Assembly (NCBI GenBank): GCA_945877525.1
Contig: CAMDVP010000040.1
Location: 1 to 16,380 of the forward strand
DNA length: 16,380 nucleotides
Origin: an uncultured Clostridia bacterium
Lineage (GTDB): Bacteria > Bacillota > Clostridia > Christensenellales > Aristaeellaceae
Direction: 5' to 3'
Shown: positions 1-7,588 of the stretch, in pieces
Numbering within the stretch: position 1 is the first letter of the stretch
Layout: each line of letters opens with the position of its first letter
Translations under genes and position numbers: made by a program
The notes under the pieces: generated by a model
Seen by the model: only the letters and a program-made list of their open reading frames with translations
What the model was told of the DNA's origin: nothing
The model's database searches: none

Positions 1-275
1 ACCGGCTGGACGGGCTGAACGTGGTGTTCACCGGCAAGGAGAACACCCTCATCATCCACCACACCGACGCGCCGGGCATGATTGCGGCGGTGACGGGGCT
101 GCTGGCCAAGGAAGCGCTGAACATCGCCAACATGCAGGTATACCGCCGCCAGGCCGGGGCTGACGCCATGATGGTGCTGGAACTGGACGGCGTGCCCGCG
201 CCGGAAACACTGGAGGCCATCCGCGCCCTGGCGGACATCAAAAGCGCGACGTTCCTGAAAAGGAGGACCTGTTGA
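1..275 (+). CDS. sdaAB: L-serine dehydratase, beta subunit (C-terminal part)
   Basis: Only the last 90 residues are in the window; the first complete codon is at position 3 and the gene starts upstream. What is seen is an ACT domain, with the opening NTLIIHHTDAPGMIAAVTGLL followed by an ALNIANMQVYR strand, as found at the C-terminus of the beta subunit of the two-subunit, iron-sulfur, PLP-independent L-serine dehydratase (serine to pyruvate plus ammonia). The identification rests on this domain plus the alpha subunit gene immediately downstream. The stop codon TGA (273-275) overlaps the ATG of sdaAA by one base, so the two subunits are translationally coupled. An ACT domain alone could also come from PGDH-type enzymes, but the neighbour settles it. 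Confidence 0.9.
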   Translation, partial: RLDGLNVVFTGKENTLIIHHTDAPGMIAAVTGLLAKEALNIANMQVYRRQAGADAMMVLELDGVPAPETLEAIRALADIKSATFLKRRTC

Positions 276-1138
276 TGGACTATACGCTCAGCGAGTGGAT
301 TCAGCTGGCCGGAAGCGGCAGCATGGCCCGGGCGGCGGTAAGCGCCCAGGCCCGGGAGAGCGGCATGGAGGAGGCGGCGGTGCGCGACGCCATGCGCCGC
401 CATCTGCACTGCATGCAGGAAGCGGCCCGAAGCGGCCTGGACGAGCACCTGCGCTCGGTGTCCGGGCTGACAGGCGGACAGGCAGCCATGTTTTTGAAGC
501 GGCTGCAGGAGGGCAGGCTCCTTTGCGGAAATCTACTGGGCCGGGCGGAGGTTTACGCCCTGGCCACCGCAGAATGCAACGCCTGCATGGGAAAGATTGT
601 GGCCGCGCCTACAGCCGGAGCCTGCGGCATTCTGCCGGGCGCGGTGCTGGCCATGATGGAGGAGCGCGGCGCGACGGAGGACGATGCGGTGGACGCCCTG
701 TTCACAGCGGCAGCGGTGGGGCAGGCCATCGCCAGTCAAGCCAGCATATCCGGAGCAGAGGGCGGCTGCCAGGCGGAGTGCGGCGCGGCGGCGGCCATGG
801 CGGCAGCGGCGCTGACAGCCATGGAGGGCGGCACGGCCAGGCAGTGCGCGGACGCGGCGGCCTTCGCGCTGATGAACCTGCTGGGCCTTGTATGCGACCC
901 TGCCGGCGGCCTGGTGGAGGTGCCCTGCGTATACCGCAATGTTGGCGCGTCCGGCGTGGCGTTCACCGCGGCGGATATGGCGCTGTCCGGCATTGCGTGC
1001 CCCATCGCTCCGGACGAGGTGATTCTCGCCATGAAGGAAGTGGGCGACGCGCTGCCCGCCTCCCTGCGGGAAACCGGCGAGGGCGGCTGCGCGGCCTGCC
1101 CCAGCATCCGGGCCAGGCTGCATATGAATACACTATAA
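275..1138 (+). CDS. sdaAA: L-serine dehydratase, alpha subunit
   Basis: Catalytic iron-sulfur subunit of L-serine ammonia-lyase, 287 residues, the usual length for the family. The signature GKIVAAPTAGACGILPG is at about residues 106-122. The conserved cysteines expected to hold the 4Fe-4S cluster are visible around C165/C169 (GGCQAECG), C207 (VCDPAGG) and C218 (VPCVYRN). I chose ATG at 275 over the in-frame TTG at 272 because an AGGAGG ribosome binding site (261-266) lies 8 bases before it and it gives the common TGATG coupling to sdaAB. The C-terminal GGCAACPS replaces the more usual GGxAxTPTG, a minor variation. The protein acts in the cytoplasm in serine catabolism. The nitroreductase gene follows after 17 bases, probably on the same transcript. 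Confidence 0.95.
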   Translation: MDYTLSEWIQLAGSGSMARAAVSAQARESGMEEAAVRDAMRRHLHCMQEAARSGLDEHLRSVSGLTGGQAAMFLKRLQEGRLLCGNLLGRAEVYALATAECNACMGKIVAAPTAGACGILPGAVLAMMEERGATEDDAVDALFTAAAVGQAIASQASISGAEGGCQAECGAAAAMAAAALTAMEGGTARQCADAAAFALMNLLGLVCDPAGGLVEVPCVYRNVGASGVAFTAADMALSGIACPIAPDEVILAMKEVGDALPASLRETGEGGCAACPSIRARLHMNTL

Positions 1139-1155
1139 ATGAAAGAGGAATTGTC

Positions 1156-2157
1156 ATGACGCTGCAGCAGGCCATTGCAGGCAGGCGGAGCATCCGCCGC
1201 TTTCTGCCCACGGACGTGCCGGAGGACAAGGTGCTGCGGGTGCTGGAAAGCGCCCGGCTGTGCCAGTCCGCCAAGAACCGTCAGCCCTGGCGGTTCCTTG
1301 TTGTGCGGGGAGAGCGCAGGCGGCAGCTGGCCCAGCTGATGCTGGACTGGGCCGAGGCGCACCCGGATATCCCCTCCTCCTCCGGCTATACCGCGCGGGT
1401 CATCCGCCAGGCGCCGGTGCTGATTCTCGTATTCTGCGAGAAGGACGATATGTGGCGGGATGCGGACTACCTGTCCATCGGCGGGGCCATGGAGCATATG
1501 TGCCTGACAGCGCACGCGGAAGGGCTGGGCGCGCTGTGGATTCGTGATACGGTGTATGCCGAGGTAGCGCTGCGGCAGGCGGCGGGCTATCCCGACATGG
1601 ATCTGGCCGGGGCGATGGCCCTGGGGTATCCGGCGGAAAATCCGCCCATGCGCCCGCGGCTTCCCCTGGAGGAGCTGCTGCTGCCCGCGCCCCCGGAACC
1701 CCGGCGGGAGGTACGTCCCGCCTTCTGGGTCATGGGCCGGGAAGGCTCCACAGAAGATGGAGAAGGCTTTGTCCGGCGGCTTTGGGATGAGGCCCAGGCC
1801 GGTTTTGCGGAAATCGAGCCGCTGATTCTTCACGATGCATCAGGCCGTCCCGCAGGCGTCTGGGGATGTATGAGCAGCATGGACAGGCGCTTTGCCCCCT
1901 GGGAAGAGGGCTTCACCCGAGGGCTGTATCTGGCTGGGGCGGAATGCCCCGCGGACGCACAGCCGCCGTCGGGATGGACAAAGTGGCAGGTGCCCGGTTT
2001 TGAGTATCTTGTGTTTCCCGGGGGCAGGCCGGAGGCGTTTTCCCTGGCGCTGGCCTATCTGCGGGGCAACGGCCTGTCCTTGTGCGGTGCGCAGCAGGAT
2101 CACACGGATGCGGCCACGGGGCAAAACGAAATGTACTTTCCTGTCCGCAGGCTGTAA
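1156..2157 (+). CDS. Nitroreductase-family protein fused to a GyrI-like effector-binding domain
   Basis: A two-domain protein of 333 residues. Residues 1-170 are a nitroreductase-like flavoprotein: the N-terminal RRSIRRF motif, the AKNRQPWRFLVV segment at 39-50 that normally contacts FMN, and the GLGALWI and GAMALGYPAENP elements at about 123-163. Residues 188-333 look like a GyrI-like (AraC effector-binding) small-molecule domain: WGCMSSMDRRFAPWEEG near 236-252, GWTKWQVPGFEYLVFP at 273-288, and a closing EMYFPVRRL. Family members are normally about 180-220 residues without this tail. The ATG at 1156 follows an AGAGGA ribosome binding site, 17 bases after sdaAA. The substrate is unknown; a reductase that senses or binds a hydrophobic compound is an inference. 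The same reading frame stays open far upstream but those codons overlap sdaAA and are not coding. Confidence 0.85.
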   Translation: MTLQQAIAGRRSIRRFLPTDVPEDKVLRVLESARLCQSAKNRQPWRFLVVRGERRRQLAQLMLDWAEAHPDIPSSSGYTARVIRQAPVLILVFCEKDDMWRDADYLSIGGAMEHMCLTAHAEGLGALWIRDTVYAEVALRQAAGYPDMDLAGAMALGYPAENPPMRPRLPLEELLLPAPPEPRREVRPAFWVMGREGSTEDGEGFVRRLWDEAQAGFAEIEPLILHDASGRPAGVWGCMSSMDRRFAPWEEGFTRGLYLAGAECPADAQPPSGWTKWQVPGFEYLVFPGGRPEAFSLALAYLRGNGLSLCGAQQDHTDAATGQNEMYFPVRRL

Positions 2158-2211
2158 ACGGTTGATGTGTCTTTTAGTACAGGAAGAAAACAACACTTTT
2201 TCTCCGTCCTA

Positions 2212-2220
2212 TGCTATGAT
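2212..2220 (+). promoter_or_regulatory. Likely extended -10 promoter for aroA-aroC-pheA
   Basis: TGCTATGAT is an extended -10 element (TGn plus TATGAT at 2215-2220) in the 124-base gap before aroA. No good -35 hexamer is seen 16-18 bases upstream, which an extended -10 can tolerate. It would put the transcript start near 2227, about 55 bases before the aroA ATG. No terminator is seen after the nitroreductase gene, so readthrough from upstream is also possible. Confidence 0.5.
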
Positions 2221-2281
2221 AGGGGCAAGAAAGCGTCTTGCGGCTCCGGCCTGCAGGACGCGGCTCTTTGAAGGAGAAGGT

Positions 2282-3553
2282 ATGAACAAGACGTTTGATC
2301 CCGCTGCGCTGCGCGGCATTGTGGCCGCGCCAGCCAGCAAATCGGAGGCGCACCGCCGGATGATCTGCGCGGGGCTGACAAAGGAAGAAACCACACTGAC
2401 CGGCTTTATGGATTCGGCGGATATGGAGGCCACACGGCGGTGCCTGGAGGCGCTGGGTGCCGCCTTCACGCGGCGGGGCGATACGCTGACCATCCGCGGC
2501 GGCGCCCGGACTTTCCAGAGCGTTCCGGTGATGGACTGCGGCGAAAGCGGCTCGACGCTGCGCTTTTTTGTGCCCATTGCCCTGAGCCTTACAGGCGGAG
2601 CGGTGTTCCGCATGCACGGGCGGCTGGGCCAGCGGCCCATGGATGTCTACCGCGACCTGTTTGTCCCCCGGGGTGTGTCGTGGCGCATGGGCGTGGGCGC
2701 GGACGGCGCGGCGGAGCTGACTGTGCTCGGGCGTATGCAGCCCGGGGCATATGTGCTGCCGGGCAACGTATCCAGCCAGTTTGTGTCAGGGCTTCTGTTT
2801 GCCCTGCCCCAGCTGCCCGGAGATTCCACCCTGGAGGTCATTCCCCCGGTGGAGTCGGCCGGGTATATCCGCATGACCCTGGAAGCTCTTGCAGATAGCG
2901 GCATTGCACTGGAAGAGACGGGCCCCTTCCGCTGGCGGATTCCCGGCAATCAGGCCTACCACGCCCGCAGCGGCTGTCTCTCCGGGGACTATTCTCAGGC
3001 GGCGGTACTTCTGTGCGCGGGAGCCCTGGGGCATGACATCCATGTGACTCGTCTGGCCCGCCAGACCACCCAGGGTGACCGGGCCGTGCTGAACCATCTG
3101 TCCGCCCTGGGCGCAGCGGTGACGGAGAACGATGAGGGCATCGCCGTGAAGGGTGGAAATCTTCACGGCGCAGTGCTGGACATGCACGACTGCCCGGACA
3201 TTGCGCCCATCCTGGCGCTGACCTGTCAGCTGGCCCGGGGCGAAAGCCGCCTGACCCACTGCGGCCGGCTGCGCCTGAAGGAGTGCGACCGTCTGGCAGC
3301 CACGGTGAACCTGCTCAACTGCCTGGGCGGCTGCGCCCGGGAGGAGGGCGACGACATGGTGATCCGCGGTGTGGAGGATCTGCGTGGCGGCGTGACGGTG
3401 GACGGCTGCGGAGATCACCGCATGGTGATGCTGGCGGCCATTGCGGCCACGGTATGCCGCGAGCGTGTGACCGTGACCGGCGTGGAAGCCGTGAACAAGT
3501 CCTGGCCCGAGTTTTTGCAGGTGTATGAATCGCTGGGAGGGCGCGTGGAATGA
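2282..3553 (+). CDS. aroA: 3-phosphoshikimate 1-carboxyvinyltransferase (EPSP synthase)
   Basis: Sixth step of the shikimate pathway: transfers enolpyruvyl from PEP to shikimate-3-phosphate. The protein has 423 residues, the usual length. Motifs seen in order: PASKSEAHR (17-25, substrate-binding lysine), GESGSTLRF (87-95), LGQRPM (115-120), NVSSQFVSGLLFALP (162-176), GDYSQAAVLL (235-244), the catalytic aspartate in DCPDIAP (303-309), RLKECDRLA (331-339), DHRMVM (378-383) and NKSWPEF (405-411). The start was chosen because AAGGAG (2271-2276) lies 5 bases upstream and the protein then begins just before the first conserved strand; the frame is open much further upstream but that overlaps the nitroreductase gene. 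The stop codon overlaps the aroC start by 4 bases (ATGA). It acts in the cytoplasm, first gene of the aro operon here. Confidence 0.97.
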   Translation: MNKTFDPAALRGIVAAPASKSEAHRRMICAGLTKEETTLTGFMDSADMEATRRCLEALGAAFTRRGDTLTIRGGARTFQSVPVMDCGESGSTLRFFVPIALSLTGGAVFRMHGRLGQRPMDVYRDLFVPRGVSWRMGVGADGAAELTVLGRMQPGAYVLPGNVSSQFVSGLLFALPQLPGDSTLEVIPPVESAGYIRMTLEALADSGIALEETGPFRWRIPGNQAYHARSGCLSGDYSQAAVLLCAGALGHDIHVTRLARQTTQGDRAVLNHLSALGAAVTENDEGIAVKGGNLHGAVLDMHDCPDIAPILALTCQLARGESRLTHCGRLRLKECDRLAATVNLLNCLGGCAREEGDDMVIRGVEDLRGGVTVDGCGDHRMVMLAAIAATVCRERVTVTGVEAVNKSWPEFLQVYESLGGRVE

Positions 3554-4641
3554 GCAGCTTCTTTGGACAGCATCTGCGCCTGAGCCTTTTCGGGCAAAGC
3601 CACGGCGAGGCCATTGGCGTGACCATGGACGGCTTTCCGGCAGGCATGGTCATCGACATGGCCCGGGTAAAGCGGGAGATGGCCCGCCGCGCCCCCGGCC
3701 AGAGCGACCTGACCACCCCCCGCAGAGAGCCGGACGAGCCGGAGGTGCTGTCCGGAGTGCTGGATGGCCGCACCACCGGGCAGCCCATCTGCGCCGTCAT
3801 CCGCAACACCAACACCCGCTCCCGGGACTATGGGTCGGGGGTGGATCTGTTGCGCCCCGGCCACGCGGACTATACCGGGCATGTGCGCTATTTCGGCTTT
3901 GAGGACTGGCGGGGCGGCGGGCACTTCAGCGGCCGGCTGACCGCGCCCATCGTATTCGCCGGCGCGCTGTGCAGCCAGTGGCTGGCGGAGCAGGGCGTCG
4001 ATATTGTCTGCCATATTCAGCAGCTGGGTTCTGTCCGGGACAGGAGCTTCCTTGATTATCCCCCGGACGCGGACACGGCCCATCTGCGGCAGATGGCTCT
4101 GCCCGTGCTGACTCCAGGGCTGGATGCGGCCATGGAGGCGGAGGTGCTTCGCGCCCGGGCGGCGCAGGACTCGGTGGGCGGCATCATCGAATGCCGGGTG
4201 ACCGGCCTGCCCGCGGGTCTGGGCGCTCCCTTCTTTGACAGCGTGGAAAGCCTGCTATCCCACCTGATGTTTTCCGTCCCTGCCGTGAAGGGCGTGGCCT
4301 TTGGCGAGGGCTTTGGCTTTGCGGAGCTTTCCGGCAGCGTGGCCAACGACGCCTTCCGCATGGAATCGGGCCGCATTGTGACGGAAACCAATCATTCCGG
4401 CGGCGTACAGGGAGGCATTACCAACGGCATGCCGGTGATTTTCCGCTGCGTGATCCGCGCCACGCCGTCCATTGCCCAGCCCCAGCGGACTGTGTCCCTC
4501 CAAAAGGGCGAGAACGCCGAGGTGAGCATCCGCGGACGGCACGACCCGTGCATCCTCCCCCGGGCGGTGCCTGTGGTGGAAGCCATGACGGCCATCGGCC
4601 TGATGGAATTGTGGAAGGAGCGGCAGGCATGCGTCAAATAA
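3550..4641 (+). CDS. aroC: Chorismate synthase
   Basis: Last step of the shikimate pathway: EPSP to chorismate, using reduced FMN. The protein is 363 residues, normal for the family. All three family signatures are present: GQSHGEAIGVTMDGFPAG (15-32), the RGGGHFSGRLTAP block (121-133) and RHDPCILPRAVPVVEAM close to the C-terminus. The expected catalytic histidines are H18 (QSHGE) and H105 (RPGHADY). The start ATG at 3550 overlaps the aroA stop as ATGA, and the 3' end overlaps pheA by 13 bases, so translation of the three genes is coupled. Confidence 0.97.
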   Translation: MSSFFGQHLRLSLFGQSHGEAIGVTMDGFPAGMVIDMARVKREMARRAPGQSDLTTPRREPDEPEVLSGVLDGRTTGQPICAVIRNTNTRSRDYGSGVDLLRPGHADYTGHVRYFGFEDWRGGGHFSGRLTAPIVFAGALCSQWLAEQGVDIVCHIQQLGSVRDRSFLDYPPDADTAHLRQMALPVLTPGLDAAMEAEVLRARAAQDSVGGIIECRVTGLPAGLGAPFFDSVESLLSHLMFSVPAVKGVAFGEGFGFAELSGSVANDAFRMESGRIVTETNHSGGVQGGITNGMPVIFRCVIRATPSIAQPQRTVSLQKGENAEVSIRGRHDPCILPRAVPVVEAMTAIGLMELWKERQACVK

Positions 4642-5456
4642 TCGCGTATCCGGGCACGTCAGGCAGCTTTTCGGCGGCGGCGGCCCAGGAGGCATTCCCC
4701 GAAGGGGAATGCGTAGGCTACGCCACCTTCCCCGAGGCGGCCCAGGCCGTGGTGGACCGCCGTGCGGACTATGCGCTGCTGCCGGTGGAAAACTCTTTTG
4801 CGGGTGCTGTGCTGACCACCTATTCCATTTTGGAGCGGCTGCCCCTGCACATTGTGGGAGAAACCATGAAGGCCGTGCGGCACCAGCTGCTGGGTCTTCC
4901 CGGCGCAACCGTGGAGGGGCTGCGGCAGATTGCCTCCCATCCCCAGGCCATTGCCCAGTGCGATGAATTTCTGTCCACACTGAAGGGCGTGCAGCTGATC
5001 CCCTCGGCCAATACGGCCATCAGCGCCCGGGATGTGGCCCTGCGGGGCGACCCGTCCTTTGCGGCCATTGCCAGCGAAGAAGCCGCTGCTGCCTTTGGCC
5101 TGACCATTCTGCGGCGGAACATCCAGACCTCCAACCACAACACCACCCGCTTTTTCGTCCTCTCCCTGGATGAAACGCCCCTGGGCGCCCCCGGCAAGGC
5201 CACGGTGGTATTCACCCTGAACAACGAGGTGGGCGCATTGGTGCGGGTGCTGGCATCCTTTGCGGAAAGTGGGCTAAACATGTCCCGCATTGAAAGTCGT
5301 CCCCTGCCGGACACAACCTTCGCGTATTTCTTCTCGGCGGATTTTGAAGGCCCCATGGATCCCGCCCACCTGACCTGCGCCATGGAGGCTGCCGCCCCCT
5401 TTACCCGGGAGCTGCGCCTGCTGGGGATTTATCCCAAAGCGCTCCGTCCGGAATAA
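4629..5456 (+). CDS. pheA: Prephenate dehydratase (monofunctional, with ACT domain)
   Basis: Converts prephenate to phenylpyruvate in phenylalanine synthesis. The protein is 275 residues with no chorismate mutase domain. The catalytic domain occupies about residues 1-180: AYPGTSGSFS (6-15), LPVENSFAGAV (51-61), ASHPQAIAQC (102-111) and the NTTRFFVLS block (171-179), whose TRF is the catalytic motif. The ACT domain follows at about 190-270, with GALV (202-205) and ESRP (222-225), the motifs known to bind phenylalanine for feedback inhibition. I chose ATG at 4629, inside the end of aroC, because GGAAGGAG (4613-4620) lies 8 bases upstream and the protein then begins directly at the conserved first strand. 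No clear rho-independent terminator is seen between its stop and the tRNA promoter. Confidence 0.96.
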   Translation: MRQIIAYPGTSGSFSAAAAQEAFPEGECVGYATFPEAAQAVVDRRADYALLPVENSFAGAVLTTYSILERLPLHIVGETMKAVRHQLLGLPGATVEGLRQIASHPQAIAQCDEFLSTLKGVQLIPSANTAISARDVALRGDPSFAAIASEEAAAAFGLTILRRNIQTSNHNTTRFFVLSLDETPLGAPGKATVVFTLNNEVGALVRVLASFAESGLNMSRIESRPLPDTTFAYFFSADFEGPMDPAHLTCAMEAAAPFTRELRLLGIYPKALRPE

Positions 5457-5516
5457 CCGACTTTGTGCAGTTACGGCTCCGAATCCGAGGAATTTGCATA
5501 TTTTTCATTTTCTATC

Positions 5517-5545
5517 TTGACAATCGGGCCATGCGCCGCTATAAT
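5517..5545 (+). promoter_or_regulatory. Consensus sigma-A promoter of tRNA-Ser
   Basis: TTGACA (5517-5522), a 17-base spacer and TATAAT (5540-5545): a perfect match to the housekeeping consensus, as expected for a stable RNA gene. The predicted transcript start is near 5552, giving a short 5' leader before the tRNA at 5578. Confidence 0.92.
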
Positions 5546-5577
5546 ATTCAATGTTGCGGGTGACCGACGCAACCTGT

Positions 5578-5665
5578 GGAGAGTTGGCTGAGTGGTCTAA
5601 GGCGCACGACTGGAAATCGTGTGTGGGCTTATACCCCACCTAGGGTTCAAATCCCTAACTCTCCG
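5578..5665 (+). tRNA. tRNA-Ser (anticodon GGA)
   Basis: A class II tRNA of 88 bases. The acceptor stem pairs GGAGAGT (5578-5584) with ACTCTCC (5658-5664), with G5665 as discriminator. The anticodon stem CACGA/TCGTG encloses the loop CTGGAAA, giving anticodon GGA for UCC/UCU serine codons. A long variable arm (around TGTGGGCTTATACCCCAC) and the T arm TAGGG-TTCAAAT-CCCTA are visible. The 3' CCA is not encoded. Confidence 0.96.
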
Positions 5666-5679
5666 CGCTATACTACCTC

Positions 5680-5716
5680 GCCCGGCATGTGATTGGAACA
5701 CATGTCGGGCATTTTT
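5680..5716 (+). terminator. Rho-independent terminator of tRNA-Ser
   Basis: A 12-base-pair stem (GCCCGGCATGTG at 5680-5691 with CACATGTCGGGC at 5699-5710, one G-T pair) around the 7-base loop ATTGGAA, followed by ATTTTTG. Confidence 0.88.
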
Positions 5717-5749
5717 GTGCCTTTTTTGATATTATCAAATTGGCTCTTT

Positions 5750-6544
5750 GCTGTCAAGCCTCCAGCGCATTTTCCCCGCGTGCTGATATTCCGTGGTCAG
5801 GTACGGGTTGCCCGGCCGTCTGCGCAGGCTCTTTTCCGCCAGAAGGCGTCAGCGGTGCCTTCCCTGCGCGAGACCTCGCGCAGTCCGTCCGTGCTCCTTG
5901 TCGGGAATCTGATCGATTCAGCGGGGCGAACAAGTGCCGGCACGCTGCTGGGGGCAGGGCAGCGTCAGGCGGCAGCGAACCTCGCCTTCCTGCCGAAAGT
6001 CCACCGTCGCCTCCGCCGCTTCGCCAGATGCCTCCACACATAGGTGATAGGGCTGGTTTTCTGCCGAAATGCGTCGAAGGATGACATCCACCCGTGCGTG
6101 CCGCCGAGGACTTCGATGAGCACGGGACGGTTCACGCCGCCGTAGGAATAGTAATCGTTGGGCACATGGAAGGCAGAGTCCTCACCAAAGCGGTTGTCCG
6201 CCTCCACGCACAGGGTATGCCGCCCCTGGGGCACATGGAGCGCCAGTGCTTCAAAGCCCGTATAGGTGCCGTAATGCGTGCAAAGCACCACGCCATCCAG
6301 GCTGACGCGCGCACGGAAGCTGACTTTCCCCAAACCAGAAGCGCAGATTGCCGCCGCCCTCAAACGCCTGCTCAAAGACCGCGCGGCCCCAATAGTTTTT
6401 CAGCAGGGGGTGGCTTTCCCACTCACTGGGCACAACCACCTTTTCATGGGCGGGCAAACCGCCGTCATCCAGGGGTGTCATGCTCCAGAGAGGGAGCGCC
6501 TCGCGGCTGCTGCGGATAGCGTGCGTGGAAAACAGGCGTTCCAT
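5750..6544 (-). pseudogene. Decayed GH2 glycoside hydrolase, N-terminal remnant
   Basis: Minus-strand remains of a GH2 (beta-glucuronidase/galactosidase-like) gene. Segment A begins at ATG 6544 (MERLFSTHAIRSSREALPLW) behind an AAAGGA ribosome binding site and runs to about 6330. A +1-type shift at a run of four C on the plus strand (6328-6331) moves the homology to segment B, which shows the GH2 sugar-binding jelly roll: VSFRARVSLDG, ADNRFGEDSAFHVPNDYYSYGG and NRPVLIEVLGG. A second break near 6037 continues as VEASGEAAEATVDFRQEGEV, ending at a stop near 5918. Weak scraps such as RPGNPYLTTEY persist in other frames to about 5750. The catalytic TIM barrel is absent. The N-terminus differs from that of the intact uidA gene, so it was a separate enzyme, not a recent copy. 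The confident part is 6035-6544; the left boundary is approximate. Confidence 0.82.
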
Positions 6545-6662
6545 ATCGCTGTCATTCCTTTCATTTTGTCCCTCCGGGCAGAACCTGCATGGCAGGCGGG
6601 GATGGATCACAAGCAACGAACGGATTCTACCCGAAAAATTTCATAGCCCGACGAATCAGCCA

Positions 6663-6691
6663 TTGCCTCCATCCGCCGCATGGTGTATGCT
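6663..6691 (+). promoter_or_regulatory. Possible promoter of the AraC-type regulator
   Basis: TTGCCT (6663-6668), a 17-base spacer and TATGCT (6686-6691). The transcript would begin about 16 bases before the chosen start codon, just ahead of the ribosome binding site. The hexamers are moderate, so this is tentative. The 169-base gap to the divergent GH2 remnant holds nothing else I recognise. Confidence 0.45.
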
Positions 6692-6713
6692 GATAAAAAA
6701 GGGAGGGATGGGC

Positions 6714-7547
6714 ATGCTGCGATTCACGGTGGATAACCTGGGGGTGGATACCGTCCATCGGTCAAGCTTCTGCCATGAACTGCCGAACGGGTTTCCCTTC
6801 TGGGTGTATGTCCAGGCGAATACGCCCATGCTGCTCAACATGGAGGGAACGGAAACCCATTGGGTGGATGCAGGCACCTGCGCTGTCTATCCGCCAGGCT
6901 ACCCGCGCTATGTCTATTGCCCCAAGGAGCAGGAGCGCATGTCAAACAACTGGATTCATTTCTCCTGCTCGGATGACGAGGCGCTGATCGATCTTCTCCA
7001 TCAGTACAATATTCCGATCACGCGTTTTTTTACGCTTCGCCAGTTCATGCCGGTGAACACGATCCTGCAGGATCTGATTTATGAACGCAATACGGACCAG
7101 ATCAATAAGGATATCATGAGTTCCCTGCTGATTGAGCAGATGCTGGTGCAAATCAGCCGCAACATCCTGCCCCTGAACCAAAAAGCGGACAGCAGCACCA
7201 TGACGCATCTGCATGCCTTTGAGCTTTTGCGCAAGCAGCTCTACACCGTGCCGGAGAGGGAATGGACCGTCAGGGACATGCCCGCGCAGGTGTACCTGAG
7301 CGCGAACCAGTTCATCAACCTGTACCAGAGCTTCTTCACAGTTACCCCGAAGCAGGACCTGATCCACGCCCGCATTGCCAAGGCGAAAACGCTGTTGTCC
7401 TCCCGGGTCGGCCCCAACGAGGCCGCCGTAACGCTGCGGGATGTTGCGCTGCTGTGCGGCTTCAAAAACGAATACTACTTTTCTACCGTCTTCAGGAGAG
7501 TCACCGGCATTCCGCCGGGGCAGTATGTCCCGGGGCGGGACATGTAG
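6714..7547 (+). CDS. AraC-family transcriptional regulator
   Basis: Predicted one-component sugar-responsive activator, 277 residues. Residues 1-90 look like an AraC-type cupin sensing domain (WVDAGTCAVYPPGYPRYVY at 50-68 and NNWIHFS at 78-84). Residues about 165-275 form the double helix-turn-helix: first helix pair near TVRDMPAQVYLSANQFINLYQ (185-205), then TPKQDLIHARIAKAKTLL (211-228), and the second near LRDVALLCGFKNEYYFSTVF (241-260). ATG 6714 was chosen over ATG 6708 because GGGAGGG (6701-6707) is 6 bases before the former and directly abuts the latter. It sits between a dead GH2 gene and an intact beta-glucuronidase gene and most likely controls the glucuronide locus; this is inference from context. 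It ends 41 bases from the convergent uidA, and only a weak 5-base-pair hairpin (7572-7587) lies between them. Confidence 0.93.
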   Translation: MLRFTVDNLGVDTVHRSSFCHELPNGFPFWVYVQANTPMLLNMEGTETHWVDAGTCAVYPPGYPRYVYCPKEQERMSNNWIHFSCSDDEALIDLLHQYNIPITRFFTLRQFMPVNTILQDLIYERNTDQINKDIMSSLLIEQMLVQISRNILPLNQKADSSTMTHLHAFELLRKQLYTVPEREWTVRDMPAQVYLSANQFINLYQSFFTVTPKQDLIHARIAKAKTLLSSRVGPNEAAVTLRDVALLCGFKNEYYFSTVFRRVTGIPPGQYVPGRDM

Positions 7548-7588
7548 CCGCGGGCCGCTGGCGGGTGATGGCTGAGAAAAGCCTCAGG

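Noticed and set aside
295..1155. Upstream extension of the nitroreductase frame through sdaAA
   Set aside because: The translation is Arg/Gly-rich without family motifs and overlaps sdaAA; the ATG at 1156 has its own ribosome binding site.
5457..5516. Terminator after pheA
   Set aside because: No stem of useful length precedes the T-rich stretch near 5500; transcription may run into the tRNA unit.
5725..5739. Odd palindrome TTTGATA-T-TATCAAA after the tRNA terminator
   Set aside because: Short and AT-rich, with no neighbouring promoter; it could arise by chance.
5578..6544. tRNA-Ser as an integration site for a mobile element carrying the GH2 remnant
   Set aside because: No copy of the tRNA 3' end is seen further along, and there is no integrase or transposase gene.
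7572..7587. CTGAG/CTCAG hairpin between the convergent AraC-type and uidA genes
   Set aside because: Only five base pairs and no T run on either strand; too weak to call a terminator.
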